A stretch of DNA of 64,000 nt from Grammothele lineata (lineage: Eukaryota > Basidiomycota > Agaricomycetes > Polyporales > Polyporaceae). Below the pieces are notes generated by a model. The model was not told the DNA's origin. It searched no databases and saw only the letters and a program-made list of their open reading frames with translations. The position numbers were made by a program, and so were the translations under genes. Location: contig NDFF03000389.1 of the NCBI GenBank assembly GCA_002150815.3, forward strand, positions 25,262-89,261, written 5' to 3'. Below, piece by piece: positions 1-10,990 of this stretch (positions within the stretch are counted from its first letter, which is position 1; each line of letters begins with the position of its first letter).

Positions 1-1330
1 CGTATGTCCATCATCTGTACGCCCGCGGCTGTGCCGAGATTCACTTCTGGCAGTGCCCACTCTGAAGAGCATCCAAGCGGATCTGATGAAGAAGGAGACC
101 ACCGAATACAGCACGAGCCTCGGGCGTGTGGGGTGGATTGCATCAGGCCTGAAGATCGAGGAGAAAAAGTATGTGTCCATTTCCATGACGTATTGTATTC
201 AGCATTGCTGATAGCACATGTGCACAGGCTTCACGTTGCCCGTCTGGCCCGTCAGATTAAGAAGACATCCGGAGACACACAGAGGCTGACGCTCGTTCAG
301 GAGAGACAACGCCTCATAGATTCGATCGCCAAGTTCCATCTCATTGCTAGGAAATTCATCCCAGAGGCCAGCGAAGTTCCTCTTGACGTCGGTGACCTTG
401 GGGCAGAATGGGACGTCGCAGATGACCAAGATCCAGAGACAGCCCCGGGATCCTCGACTCCTGACTCAGCAAAACCTGTGGGAACAGTCCACAGCCGCCT
501 GCACCACATCCTCGATGTCAGCCACGACACCCCAGAACGCCACGGCATCATGCTTCCGTCGACGCTCGGCTACGAGTATCTCCGCGCCCATAACCTTGAG
601 GTCGCCGCGAAGGAGCAGCGGGACCTCGTTGTGGGCATGATGAACGAGGCTTTGCAAAAGGTTCGGATAGGCATAGGCTACAAATCACTGCTCTATCGCA
701 CCAAAGTGCGCAACGCCACCGGCACACGCGCACGCCTCCGGAGCTTTGATGAGGTACACGCCGCAGAAGAAGGAATCCGACGACACGTCAGGACGTACAT
801 GATGGGACGCGGTATGCTCTATAATCTCTTTGATCCTGTTGACAAAGCAACTGTCAAAGAACGCGACGCGTTGCTCCTCAAATATCCTGCGATCGTCCAG
901 AAGGATTTAAAGGCTGAGACGGCGCTTTTGGAGTCCTTCATGGCTGGGCAGAGGCATAAGCATGCTAGTTGGATCTGGCATTTTGAGGACAAAATAGGTG
1001 GAGATGCAAAACAGTTCCTGGAAAACAGTACGTTTTGCGCTATCAACAGGATGCCCTGGCTGACACACAGTCCCAGCCCGCCGCAGCTTGTGGCTTCGCT
1101 CCTACGCACGCTGGTGTAGGTGGGAGGAGGAGCAGGAGCTAGTCATGCGGGAGATGAAATGGACGGTGAAGTATTTTTCTGTTATGGCGGATAAGTGGAA
1201 AGCTCGGGCCGACCTTCCCGCTCATCCGGGACACAAAGCCTACGCGCTACGGCTGACGGCTATGTGGTCCGGGCTTGCGCATCATGCCCAAGGCGTCTTC
1301 GATCAGGTCCTGGCAGTCTATCAGGTGTAA
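1..1330 (+). CDS. KDZ transposase, CxC1-type, C-terminal part (5' end outside window)
   Basis: This is the C-terminal part of a Kyakuja-Dileera-Zisupton (KDZ) cut-and-paste transposase. Exons read 54-168, 228-1027 and 1071-1330, ending in TAA at 1328-1330. Introns are 169-227 (GTATGT..CAG) and 1028-1070 (GTACGT..CAG), and 2-53 is probably another. Splicing restores one frame and gives segments typical of the KDZ C-terminus: SIQADLMKKETTEYSTSLGR, then LHVARLARQIK, then the long helical block with LGYEYLRAHNL and KSLLYRTKVRNA, and finally EEEQELVMREMKWTVKYF and the HAQGVF tail. The DDE catalytic core and the cysteine cluster lie upstream of the window, so activity cannot be judged. The CxC1 label rests on the spacing and wording of the tail and is an inference. 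No frameshift is seen in the visible part. Confidence 0.82.
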
Positions 1331-1681
1331 CTTCTCGGATATCTTCCTGCATGTGCATCGAGAACAGTTACAGTTGTAATTATACGCCCATTATTCTCCT
1401 TCAAGGGGGTCGCGGGATGTCAGCACACTGCAAGCGACTCAGGCCGATTTGTGTCGGAACAGCCTCTTACCTTAGACACGCTTACCTCAGATACTTGGAA
1501 ATCATGACATCTTCTTGCAAAGTTGCTTCCTCCATCGACATCGATGATGCCTCTGGGGACGGTGATTCCTGCCATGTATCCTCGCGCTCCATCGTCAGCA
1601 TGTACCATTGTGGGAGCGATATTGGAGCCCAGCCTCGATCAAGCCTGAAGCTGCTTCGTTCGTCCGGCACTAACTCGACCC

Positions 1682-1885
1682 TTGCGGGGTCGTTTGACAG
1701 CGGGGAGATCCTCGATCGCGACGGCGGAGCGCATGGCGGGCACTGGCCTACAGGAGGATGGTCTCGATGCAGGTAACGGAGGGAAGAAGGTGCAGAAGAT
1801 GCGCTTCTCGGGTGCTGGGCGAAAGCGACTCGCAGCACAACCAAAGTACGACAGCGTGAAAGTCGTCGACGAGGGGATCAGCTGA
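1682..1885 (+). CDS. short unassigned reading frame downstream of the KDZ gene
   Basis: A 67-codon frame ends in a basic tail with KKVQKMRFSGAGRKR and DSVKVVDEGIS before TGA. The composition looks more protein-like than its surroundings, and upstream frames between 1420 and 1700 hold an acidic stretch (SIDIDDASGDGDS), so this may be the last exon of a small gene. I do not recognise it and no clear splice pair joins the pieces. It could equally be decayed 3' sequence of the KDZ element. Confidence 0.2.
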   Translation: MRGRLTAGRSSIATAERMAGTGLQEDGLDAGNGGKKVQKMRFSGAGRKRLAAQPKYDSVKVVDEGIS

Positions 1886-2329
1886 GAGATCGCGCAGAAC
1901 TTAGAAGGCGTTGCAATACAAAGAACTAACAGAATGATGGTCGTAATGGTTCGAGAACGTGCTCGGTGCCAATCGCACGGAAAGCGAACTGTGCCAGTCG
2001 ACCCGCGTGCGCACGCGTATCCAGAGCAACACGAGCACCCCGCACGCGCCACTCGATGCCTGTCCGTCGGCAAGTCACCTCTTCCGAGCTTGCCTCGATC
2101 CCCATCATGTCTCGCGAGCTCAAAACCACTGCAAACACATTCGCCGTAGCAGACCTCAGCAGCACGAAGGAGAAGCGCCTTGGACGCTCATATCATGTCC
2201 TGATTGTGGTGGTACAAGCTGGGCCTTGGAGACATCCCAGGCTCCTCGCCATCTCCTCTGTCACGCAGGCTGACCGCGACGCTGTTGACGTTTGGTCTCA
2301 CCTCCGGGGACACGAGCGTAGTAACACTG

Positions 2330-2480
2330 ATCAGGAAAAAAAGGCTGTGCTCGAGGGCGCTCGAGAGTCTCGAGAGCAGCGCGAGCCGCCGAGCTTGGTA
2401 CCCCAGTCTCGAGCCCCCTGCCACCGCTCGGGGCTGCTCGAGAGCGCTCGACGACTGCTCGACGAGTACGGCCGAGCAAC
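2330..2480 (+). repeat. CTCGAG-rich repeat arm (left member of an inverted pair)
   Basis: The arm starts with ATCAGGAAAAA at 2330-2340 and then carries repeated GCTCGAG / TCTCGAGA / GCTCGACG words. The same start motif and word pattern occur in reverse orientation at 3965-4074, which suggests the two ends of one foldback or terminal-inverted-repeat element of about 1.74 kb. The interior (2480-3965) has no convincing gene. Similarity beyond the first 11 bases is in pattern rather than base-for-base. Confidence 0.45.
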
Positions 2481-3964
2481 CAAACAGACCGGGCTATTCT
2501 TTCGATCCCCTCCCAGACTCACAAAACACACAGAACAAGTTACTTCAACACGATATATTGATAACTACGTAGCATACATGTACAGTACAGGGTGTTCTCG
2601 TAAGGTACAATGGGGCGGCGCAGCATGCCGCTCGCAGGGCCCTTCCATTTGCCTCCCTTCTCCCTCGAAAGCCACGATCACACGCCCCCCGCATCACCCG
2701 CGCATGCATCCGGCGACCTGGAAGCTCCGCGCTCGTTCGCTGCAACGGCGTTGGCTACGGCAGCTTGCACCGCGTCTGTGTCGCAACGAACTCGCGGTAC
2801 CCTGGCGCTGACGTTATTCCACGGGCCCGTGCGGGCGAAGACTGTGCGCGCGCAGACGAACGGCGATGTTGTACTCGCAGTTGCGACGGTCTTGATGGTA
2901 GCGTGTACGTCTGGGGGGTGGCGGCAGGCCTGGGGAGGTGGGTGGGGCATGAGTACGGGCATGTGGGGTTCAGATCAGCATGAGACGGAGTGGGTGCTGC
3001 CGGCCATACAGGACTTACCAGTCAACGCGCCCGATCTCGCCGGAGACTTCCTGGCTCCGATGTACGATATACGACTCACCCACCCTCCACCATAGCGTGC
3101 CACGTTGCACGCTGCCATCAATGGCGCAGACCCTTTGGGTAAGACTTAGTAGGATACGTGGTGACACAGGGCAGACTATGACATACCGAGTGACAAGCAC
3201 CGTGTGTCACGAGGAGTGTCGTAGGGACGGGAGCGAAAATGTGAGTTGTGCATTTTGGGGATGAGGCTGGCAGGCGGCGGAGCTGGCTGGTCTTCGCTGC
3301 TTACAGAAGACGTAGATAAAGAGGGGAATAAGATATGAGCGGGAGGGCGTTGTAGGGCGAAAGAGCATGAAGTTGCATACCAACGATGGCCTCCAAATCG
3401 CGGCATATACGAGGTGCGCAGGGTACGTATTTTGTATGCGGAAGGGAAGGTATGTCCCGTACCAGATGTGAATGACAATGTTCTTTTGGAGGCCGTCAGA
3501 AAGCATTGTGAGAGGTTTTGAGGATCTTGGCCTTGGGGCGAGCGCGAGAGGATGGGAGACTTGACGGAAGTAGACTCAGTATACAAAGCTAGTAGAGCAG
3601 TAGGAAGACCCCTCGCAAGACCTAGACCAGAGCGGCAACAGGGTACAGAACCAAGGGGAGGAGCAAGACTCTCGAGACATGGGACTAGAGCGAGGCGTGG
3701 CGAGAGGGAATCTCAACCAACAGTGCGTGAAGGTGCCAGCGAGACGATGAGACGCGGCGCCCACTTGAGGGCAAGCCGCGCGAGGTTCAGGGCAGGTTGC
3801 GCGAGACTTCACGAATCGCGTCACGGCACCGGCGCTTCGCAAGTGCCTGTGCCGTACAGGCCAAAACGTCGTCTGACGGATCGATTCGCGGCTCTGAACA
3901 GTACAAGGAGGTAGTAATATGACGTACAAAGGGATGGCACACAATCTGAACATGCTGCCTGAAG

Positions 3965-4074
3965 CTACCTCGGCTCGGCATGCTCGAGTCTGCTCGCGCG
4001 TGCTCGAGAGCTGTGCTGGCGTCTCGGGAGTCTCGAGAGCCGCTGCGTCTCTCGAGCAAATGGTTTTTCCTGAT
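3965..4074 (-). repeat. CTCGAG-rich repeat arm (right member of an inverted pair)
   Basis: Read on the minus strand this arm begins ATCAGGAAAAA (plus 4064-4074), followed by GCTCGAG, CTCTCGAGA and GCTCGAGC words, mirroring 2330-2480. No target-site duplication could be assigned by eye. Confidence 0.45.
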
Positions 4075-4427
4075 TGGCAGGTGATTCGGATACCGACTTC
4101 CAGAGCGCACAAGTACTCGAGTTCCCGCGGGGGCGGGAGCCATGAGTCCTTCGCCTGCAGCGCCGACGCCGACATTCAGGATGAATCGCAGGGGATGCCG
4201 ACTGCGCTCACACACCTCAATGACTTTGGGCCACGCATGGCAGGGCGGCCAACGACGAGCTGCATGTATTGTCGGCCGTCGCCAAAGGCCGCGAGCGCAA
4301 CTTCAACACAAACGGGACAAAGACAAACGTAAGTACATATTACATACCGACCTCGATTGGGCGCTTATTTCTCGCGACCCCCTTACTTTCCTCCGTCATC
4401 CACGCGTCCTCTGCCTGCTCGAACACG

Positions 4428-5205
4428 ATGTCCATTCGCCAGATGCATCTTCCGGAGGAATCGCAAAAGGCCCTCATAGCTGCACGATTAGAGGTGTTTG
4501 CAATCAGCGCTCGCATTGTTGCGGCTTTACAGTGTCTACCGAATCCTGCTCGAGACATCGATCTTGCTCGCTGGGGATGCGGGCTGAGCCGCGAGATTGT
4601 GAGTTAAATCTTTTGCTTCGTCTGGGGGGGAGGAAAGTTGAAATAAGTATCCTACAAGTGGGCCGCCGTTCAAGCCATGGGAATGGCGACAGCCGCATCT
4701 ATGACTGGGGCTCCAGACCTTGACCCGACGAAAGAAGATTCGCCCACGACTGCACCAATTGCAATCCTATTATCGAAAACACGCTGTGTCAGTCGTTCTT
4801 TCGTTGTACGCTTGGGGCCCGGAGACCTCGACCCGGTTACGATTCAGAGAATTATTCATTCGGTTCCGCCTGAAGAGTTGAGGAGCTTGTCCCACTTTCT
4901 TGAGGTCGACAATTGGTGGACATGGCCTGATTGCGGACCTCACAACTGCCCTGTTCCTCCATGGTGGATGAACCCACAAGATGTGCTGGTAAGGGAGGAT
5001 CTTCTGGTACAGCCTAATGTCGAATCATAACTTCTTACAGGATGTCCCTGTCCCGGCTCACTCATCAGACTTCCAGGAGGTGCATAAACGCGTCTTCGGC
5101 GCGGGGGAGCAGACCAATACCGCAGCGCAGCACTTGGAGGGAAGCATGCAGACGATTGAGACATTGATTCGCACGTTGGAAAGGAGGTCTCTTCAATCAG
5201 TGTAA
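4428..5205 (+). CDS. three-exon hypothetical protein, 221 residues
   Basis: Exons are 4428-4598, 4659-4988 and 5041-5205 (57, 110 and 55 codons including stop), all joined in phase 0. Introns are 60 bp (GTGAGT..AAG) and 52 bp (GTAAGG..CAG). The start is the ATG in MSIRQMHLPEE. The product has an N-terminal helical segment (ALIAARLEVFAISARIVAAL), a middle segment with FVVRLGPGDLDPVTI and a tryptophan-rich stretch (VDNWWTWPDCGP then PPWWMNPQ), and a C-terminal helix (QHLEGSMQTIETLIRTLERR). There is no signal peptide or membrane span. I do not recognise the family. The clean phase-0 structure and open frame across all three exons argue for a real, intact gene. An extra 5' exon around 4230-4330 (ending KGRERNFNTNGTKTN before GTAAGT at 4330) is possible. 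Confidence 0.6.
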
Positions 5206-6968
5206 TCATACCTGCTTGCAACAAGCTACGAGGACTTTTTCCCGGACTATGGCAGCGATGCAACTAAATTCAGACAATATGTCCTTAATCTCAATCTCGT
5301 ATTACGCAGTCGATGCAGTCACATTAGTGAGGACCCACAAAAAGGATATAACTTAAGGACCTTGTGATGCGATGCGATGCGAGAGGAAGTGGCAAATTAG
5401 AGATAGCTTAGAGGCTTTAGTGATGTATGACATCAGCGCAGGATCGAATTTTGAGTAGAGACGGGGTGTAGGGCAACTTAGTCACAGGGATAGGTAACCA
5501 GAGGATCATGACGGACGAGGTTATCTAACGACGCACCTCAGCATCGCGATCGAGCTGTCCTGAAATCTGGCGCTACCCCTCAAGCCTATGGTAGCCTGAC
5601 TGTGGTGTCTTGTTGCTGGGCAGGGCCCTCATAAGTAAATCCGTAGCAGCGGCGAATAGGCGAGACGTCGAAAGCTGTCTACGTTGTTGTAAGTCGATAC
5701 CCCTAGTACGCGCGTATTACCAGTCCAACGTTCAACCCGTGAGAGGACCATCACAGCTTGACTGTTGTTCTGTCGGAGGAGCATCGGGTGAGCAATCGAG
5801 CGGAAGACCTCACTGAGACCTCACGTATGATATGGAGTGGCGGCGGGGTCACTGATAAATTTCCTCTTTCGCGAGACGCAGCACCACGGGACTTTGTCGT
5901 CGAGAACGTCGCGAGTTCTTCTTGAGTCCCGGGAGACCGCTCCGCTGCAAGTGGAGAAGGCATTCCCCGTAATCAGAAGTCAAGTGTGCAGCTTGCTTAG
6001 GGTGTAGAGGAAGGCGGTGGGATAGTACAGTTGGGATGTCGGACTTGAGCCCCAAAGACTAGCTTGTTGAGCTAAACGACGTTCCAAAGTAAGATCCCGC
6101 ACGTTGTGGCCACAAGAAGAGCCTTTAAGGCGAATAACCTAGGATTTTATATAGTCAATGCGCATAGCAAACCATGTTACACCGTGTTAGGCTGCGGCCG
6201 CTCTCGCGAGGAGTCCCGCAGACAGGGCACATTCAATATGACATCTAGCGGTAGACATAGGCGGAGTGTCAGACGTGTATGTAGGCGGAGGGGGGACAGA
6301 CTATACTCCATGTGTTCCGAACTTGAACATCTATTCGAGAGTTGCATGGTCCACGGGTGGCTCGAGGGGCAACAGAAGGACGTTAAGAGGTTGTTGAACA
6401 TTTTCGACGTGGACCGAGTATGATACGACGAGTCGAGGAGAAGGTGAGAACAGACAAAAAGAAAGAGTATGCCAGAAGGCGCGGGCGACAAGAGGTTGGC
6501 ACGGAGTAACACAAGTCCTGAGGTTGTCTACGGCGAAGGATAGAGCTCTCGAGTCGTGAACACGGTCTGAGCGTCGGCGAGGAAATTGGACCCATCGGAT
6601 GGCGGGCGGCTCCGATGCGGGGAGCCGTCTCCGGGCCGGCCGGCGGTGTTGAAAGTTCCTCACTACCACCGTCACTACTGCTCCAGCTTCTCGACATCCT
6701 TTTTCTGCGTAATGCCCAACGAGTGCATCTCCTTCCTAGGCCAGGCTCAGTCTCTTCAAGCTGTCTTGCTCTCTCCTTGCATATTCAGTACAGGCTGAGC
6801 GTGTCGTCTACAAGAGCACACCCGAGTGCGGTATGTCCTCAGTGAAGGAGGTAACGCGCTAGAAAATTGTGGTAGTGTCAGTATGTCATGACACCACTTC
6901 TGATCTAGATTAACTCCCAGTTCGTCATGGTCCTAGTCGGATGGGAAGCTCTCTGAGACGGGCCTTGT
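5206..6968. other. no gene recognised
   Basis: Short frames only. A small GATGC tandem run lies near 5367-5382. No splice-consistent exon chain, tRNA or rRNA was seen. Confidence 0.5.
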
Positions 6969-8149
6969 TCGATCGAAGTTGGGCGATCCATGGACTCTCT
7001 TGGAAGCCCCACGCGGCGTGGATATCCACACACGCGTATACGGCGAGCCCATGGCCGGAGCTCAAGGCCCAGAGTACGTCGTGAGCTTGCAGTGGACCCG
7101 AATTCGGATGAGGATGTGCGTTCGCGCTTGTCGGATTCTGACGCACTCTCTTTTGCTGGAGGCTCTTACATTCCCCCAAGATTCGGAGGTCCTGATGTAG
7201 CGGAAGCTCTAGACGACCCCGGCGGCGAGTACCACCTGGACGAAGGGCCTGCCACTGGCGCGAATTAGCGAACGCAGTCGAACGTGTTGCGGCCAATCAT
7301 CAAACCCCTAGACCGCGATGCCGTCCACGCTCTCCCAAACTCAGAGTCGTTGGAATTGGATGTGAACGGGACAAGCCACCCGAACCGCGTTGGGGACTCT
7401 GAGGACGGATGTATGCGCTTGAGCAACATGGAATCACAACCAGGACACGTCACAGCCAATCCCACCCTCAGAGGCACCTCCTGCTTACGGCTCCGACGGA
7501 GGGTAAGTATGGCATGAAGAACTTGACCAATATGGGCTACGAGCAGGATCTGAAACTCCTGTCATACTTCGCAGTGCACGTCCGTGCGCGCACAATCCGG
7601 CCCCCGCTCGACGAAGCGCAAGCCGGACCCTCCCCTCGGGGTAGACGACATCGGCGTGCAGTTCGACGCCGCGGCGTACCGCGGCGTACGTGCCCACGCA
7701 CATCTCCCAAATCCCCCCAAGTGCCGCTATTCACTTCGAGGATCTCGTCGACAAGTGGCGGATCGCGCTGTGGCACATTCTGGGAATAAGGCCTCCTGGG
7801 TCTTTGGCGAGCGAGATGGACATCGACGTCGAGAGCGGCGCTTCGCGATACCAGGGCTTGACGAGTTTCCTTAGGCCAATGGCGAGCATGATGGACGCTA
7901 CCAGCATCAACGACATTCCCTTGCCGTATTCTAGTGCTGTAAGTCTTCCAATCTACGGCGTTAGTTGATGAATGCGACATCTGATGTGTATGCTCAAGGA
8001 ACGGCGGGCGCATGGCGTTACTCGGCGGTAAGAACAGTTTCGCTGTCGTACATTCAAGTAGGCGCAGCGCCTGGGTGACAGGCCTGACGATTCGTCCGTT
8101 GAGTACCGGGTGTCTTATTTGTGCTTCCTGTCGAAGCGATATAGGATTT
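6969..8149 (+). CDS. poorly resolved multi-exon hypothetical gene
   Basis: Several consecutive segments have protein-like composition. One at about 6990-7265 holds acidic words such as DPNSDEDVRSRLSDSD and GGPDVAEALDDPGGEYHLDE. One at about 7284-7500 reads KPLDRDAVHALPNSESLELD. One at 7625-7684 contains VDDIGVQFDAAAYRG. One at 7740-7938 reads DLVDKWRIALWHILGI. A good intron (GTACGT..GAG, about 7685-7739) joins the last two in phase 0. GTAAGT at 7939 could then splice to short exons ending about 8149 (AWVTGLTIRPLSTGC). No domain is recognised and the joins between the first segments are uncertain, so this may be a decayed gene. Confidence 0.35.
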
Positions 8150-8640
8150 TGACTAGTGTCCCACTGTTGAAAGTGGAATATTTGCGGCGTCTCGGCATGC
8201 AAACTCCGCGAATTCTGAGCTGTGCTGTGTGATAGACTGAGATATAATGGATCGCCGTTGAACGCTGAACGTTGGCGGTGGTGGGGCGAGTATAAGCAAG
8301 GACTCGGCCAGGGCAAGACTAGACAAGACTGCGGCCCAACTCAGGCGGCCTGACTCAAGTCCGCACCTCAGGCAAGGTCGCAGTACTTGCCATCAAGCGC
8401 CGGCGCTGGTTGGGGCGACGCGTGGCGTGCGCTCTTCTCTCCGCACCATTCGACTCCGTTTCTCCACGTATTGGCCTGGGTGGCCGTTGCTCTCTTCACG
8501 CCCTGTCAACGCCCGCCGTACTCCAAGTATTCACCGCGCCATGGATCAGAGGGTGGAATGGAATATCAGGTATGTGTTTCTAGTGCTTTACTATCCCCTA
8601 CCTTCATCATATCGTCCACTCTACCGCTACGTCTTCGTTT

Positions 8641-9172
8641 GGGCCCTGGCCGGGTACGCAGGCTGTCGAGTGTGTTCTCGCACTCCGATACCAGCATCGC
8701 CGCGTCGTTCATGGGGCCCTAGCCGGGTACGCCGTGTCGTCGAGTGTGCCCTGCACACTCCAATACCAGCATCGCCGCGCTGTTCTTCATTGGGGCCCTG
8801 GCCGGGTACGCAGGCTGTCGAGTGTGTTCTCGCACTCCGATACCAGCATCGCCGCGTCGTTCATGGGGCCCTAGCCGGGTACGCCGTGTCGTCGAGTGTG
8901 CCCTGCACACTCCGACACCAGCATCGCCGCGCTGTTCTTCATTGGGGCCCTGGCCGGGTACGCAGGCTGTCGAGTGTGTTCTCGCACTCCGATACCAGCA
9001 TCGCCGCGTCGTTCATGGGGCCCTAGCCGGGTACGCCGTGTCGTCGAGCGTGCCCTGCACATTCCGATACCAGCATCGCCGCGCTGTTCTTCGTTGAGCC
9101 CTGGCCGGGTACACTACGTCGTCGAGTATGCTCTGCATATTGGCACTAGCATCTCCGTGCCATCGTTAAGGG
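8641..9172 (+). repeat. 152-bp higher-order tandem repeat (two ~76-bp subunits)
   Basis: The motif GGGCCCTGGCCGGGTACGC recurs at 8641, 8793 and 8945, exactly 152 bp apart. The sister subunit beginning GGGCCCTAGCCGGGTACGCC recurs at 8714, 8866 and 9018, again 152 bp apart. Both subunits share ATACCAGCATCGCCGCG. A degenerate half unit follows from 9096. Because 152 is not a multiple of three, the same unit is read in all three frames, so the long frames across it are not genes. Confidence 0.93.
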
Positions 9173-10990
9173 CTCGCCTACTCCTTCACCTTTTTCCTTC
9201 TCTACTCGATCCCTTGCACCCCTGTTTGCCTTCATCGTATAATCATTTCTTTCCCAATGTTCTGACACATCTCTTGCATATCCCCCGATCGCTCAGCACA
9301 TCGTCCCCCGCGATGGCTCGCCTTTCGCTCGTTCTGCAGGCAACTCGCCCTGCTTGTTGAGGATAACAAGACGTTGTGCAGATCAGGCGTGACGGCGCTG
9401 GAGTTTGGAGGATCGAGACGGACGGAGACGAGGCGGATAGTGCTTAAGGTGCGCTGTGCTGTTGCTGCTGCTGATCATCAAGCGTCTGACTGAGGTCCAC
9501 AGTCTCGTGAAACGAACTTCCACATCCATCAAGAGTCCCTAATTTTCGAGCCAGCGTAGTCACGGAGGTTGGACGCATCGCGGTGGACATCCTAATGGGC
9601 GCGTTCTCGTGCACTGCCAGATCATCCCCAACTGTTTCTGCGCTTTCTACTGGTTGTGGTTGGATGTAAACATTTGGAAGGATTGAAGGGCCCGCGAGTG
9701 GGGTGAGCTCTTCATACGTATGTATCCAGCTCGACTGCCGCTTACATGGCATCTCTAAATCCCTCGCAAGGCGTCCTGCGGCACCAGCACCCACACCATC
9801 TCCCTGCAGTCGAGCGATGGCTCTTCCTTATCCCCTAAGCTACGCTCAGGTACCCCATGCTTCGTTTTCCCAACTCTTCAACTCGTCCGAGCGCGTATCC
9901 CGTCACCGTCCACAGAAGCTCTGTTCCTCGCCTCGCTCTTCCGGCGGTCCCTCCCGTTGCATGTACTGCTTCCCGCGCTGGCTAAGCAAGACGATTCCGC
10001 CCTGTTCTGCATGTCCGTTCACTCAGCACCCCAAACCAACGGTGGCGTCTCCCCACAAGTTCGATCCAAATGTGGGTACTCTTACGTGCGCATTGCGGCA
10101 CTTTTCACTCTAATAGTCTACTTTGCAGTCCAGTGAGCCTCAATGATCTCACCCTGCGCATCTCCTCGCGAAATTCGGCTTCGCCTACTGAAGAACAATC
10201 GAAGGCCGACGCTCATCGACAAGTGCGGCGGCGCGATGTGCACGCGATCATGACACCCGTGCCGGGGGACACTGAAGCTACATACTCTCAGGGTCCGTCC
10301 ATGCATCGTGTGCGTCCTCCAATGGAAACTGATCCAGGATCAGGTTCTACAGCTGCTTTCAGGATACGTGCACTCTTCTTGGGCGAGACCGTTCGCGTAC
10401 GAGCCTCTGCTGAGCTGCTACGCCGAGGCTTGTGTGTTGCTGGCTTGCACGACACATCGCAAGAGCGTTGATTCCACTGGAACAAACCACTCCCGGGATA
10501 CGGTACGACGTGGGGCCAGATGTAGGCGTTGAAAACCAGGTATAAACATCACGGCGCGTGAGCTGCCATCGAACGCATGTTTGCTGACCACTGCTATAGA
10601 GCGTATAGCAATCGACGACTCCGCGTTATCGAACGAGGTGCGGCCGATGTGGGAGAATTGGGGACAGAGGCTGCGTTTGGTAGTTCGGCGTTCGAGGTTG
10701 TAGCTTGCCTGTTGCCAAGCTTGTCAAGTCGGTCACGCAATATATTTGTTCGCCATCGTACGGCTCTATAAAGAGGCTTTGCGTCTGGCATGGCTCAGGA
10801 ACACAGCAAGCAGCAAGCACAATTGTGCTCCTAAGACAAGATATTCCGATTCATGCTTAGACTCCTCGCCGCTCGTTGCGATACAACTAGCCTGTTCTCG
10901 CGAAGCAGTCGCGGAGCGTCATCGAGCACCGCTGACATCCTAACAGGAGGAACACCGAAACAACTATATTTACATCATGTACTACACACT
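9173..10990 (+). repeat. degenerate copy A of a four-member dispersed gene-like repeat family
   Basis: Segments of this interval align in order with 15480-17120 and 50700-52740. They include the block around GAGGATAACAAGACGTTGTG (9359), the intron-like block AAGCGTCTGACTGAGG..CACAG (about 9479-9502), the block giving GRIAVDILMGAFSC (about 9560-9615), CGTTGCATGTACTGC (about 9955), and a 3' coding block giving QDQVLQLLSGYVHS (about 10332-10375). The 3' ends converge near TTACATCATGTACTACAC (about 10970-10987). The copy is disrupted by stops and frame changes. It is probably a decayed multi-exon gene or element. I do not recognise the protein. Confidence 0.6.

Larger units (their letters stand above)
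1331..4427. other. gene-poor interval
   Basis: Apart from the short frame at 1682-1885 and the two CTCGAG-rich arms, I see no exon chain with splice signals and protein-like composition on either strand. Long frames across 1960-2810 run through low-complexity sequence and are not supported. Confidence 0.5.

Noticed and set aside
1966..2811. 281-codon frame
   Set aside because: Crosses the CTCGAG-rich arm and changes composition abruptly; no splice or family support.
8641..9172. Possible CRISPR array
   Set aside because: Repeats are contiguous without unique spacers and the genome is eukaryotic.
8427..9360. Long open frames of 100-200 codons on both strands
   Set aside because: They run through the 152-bp satellite, which is open in several frames by composition; no start or splice support.
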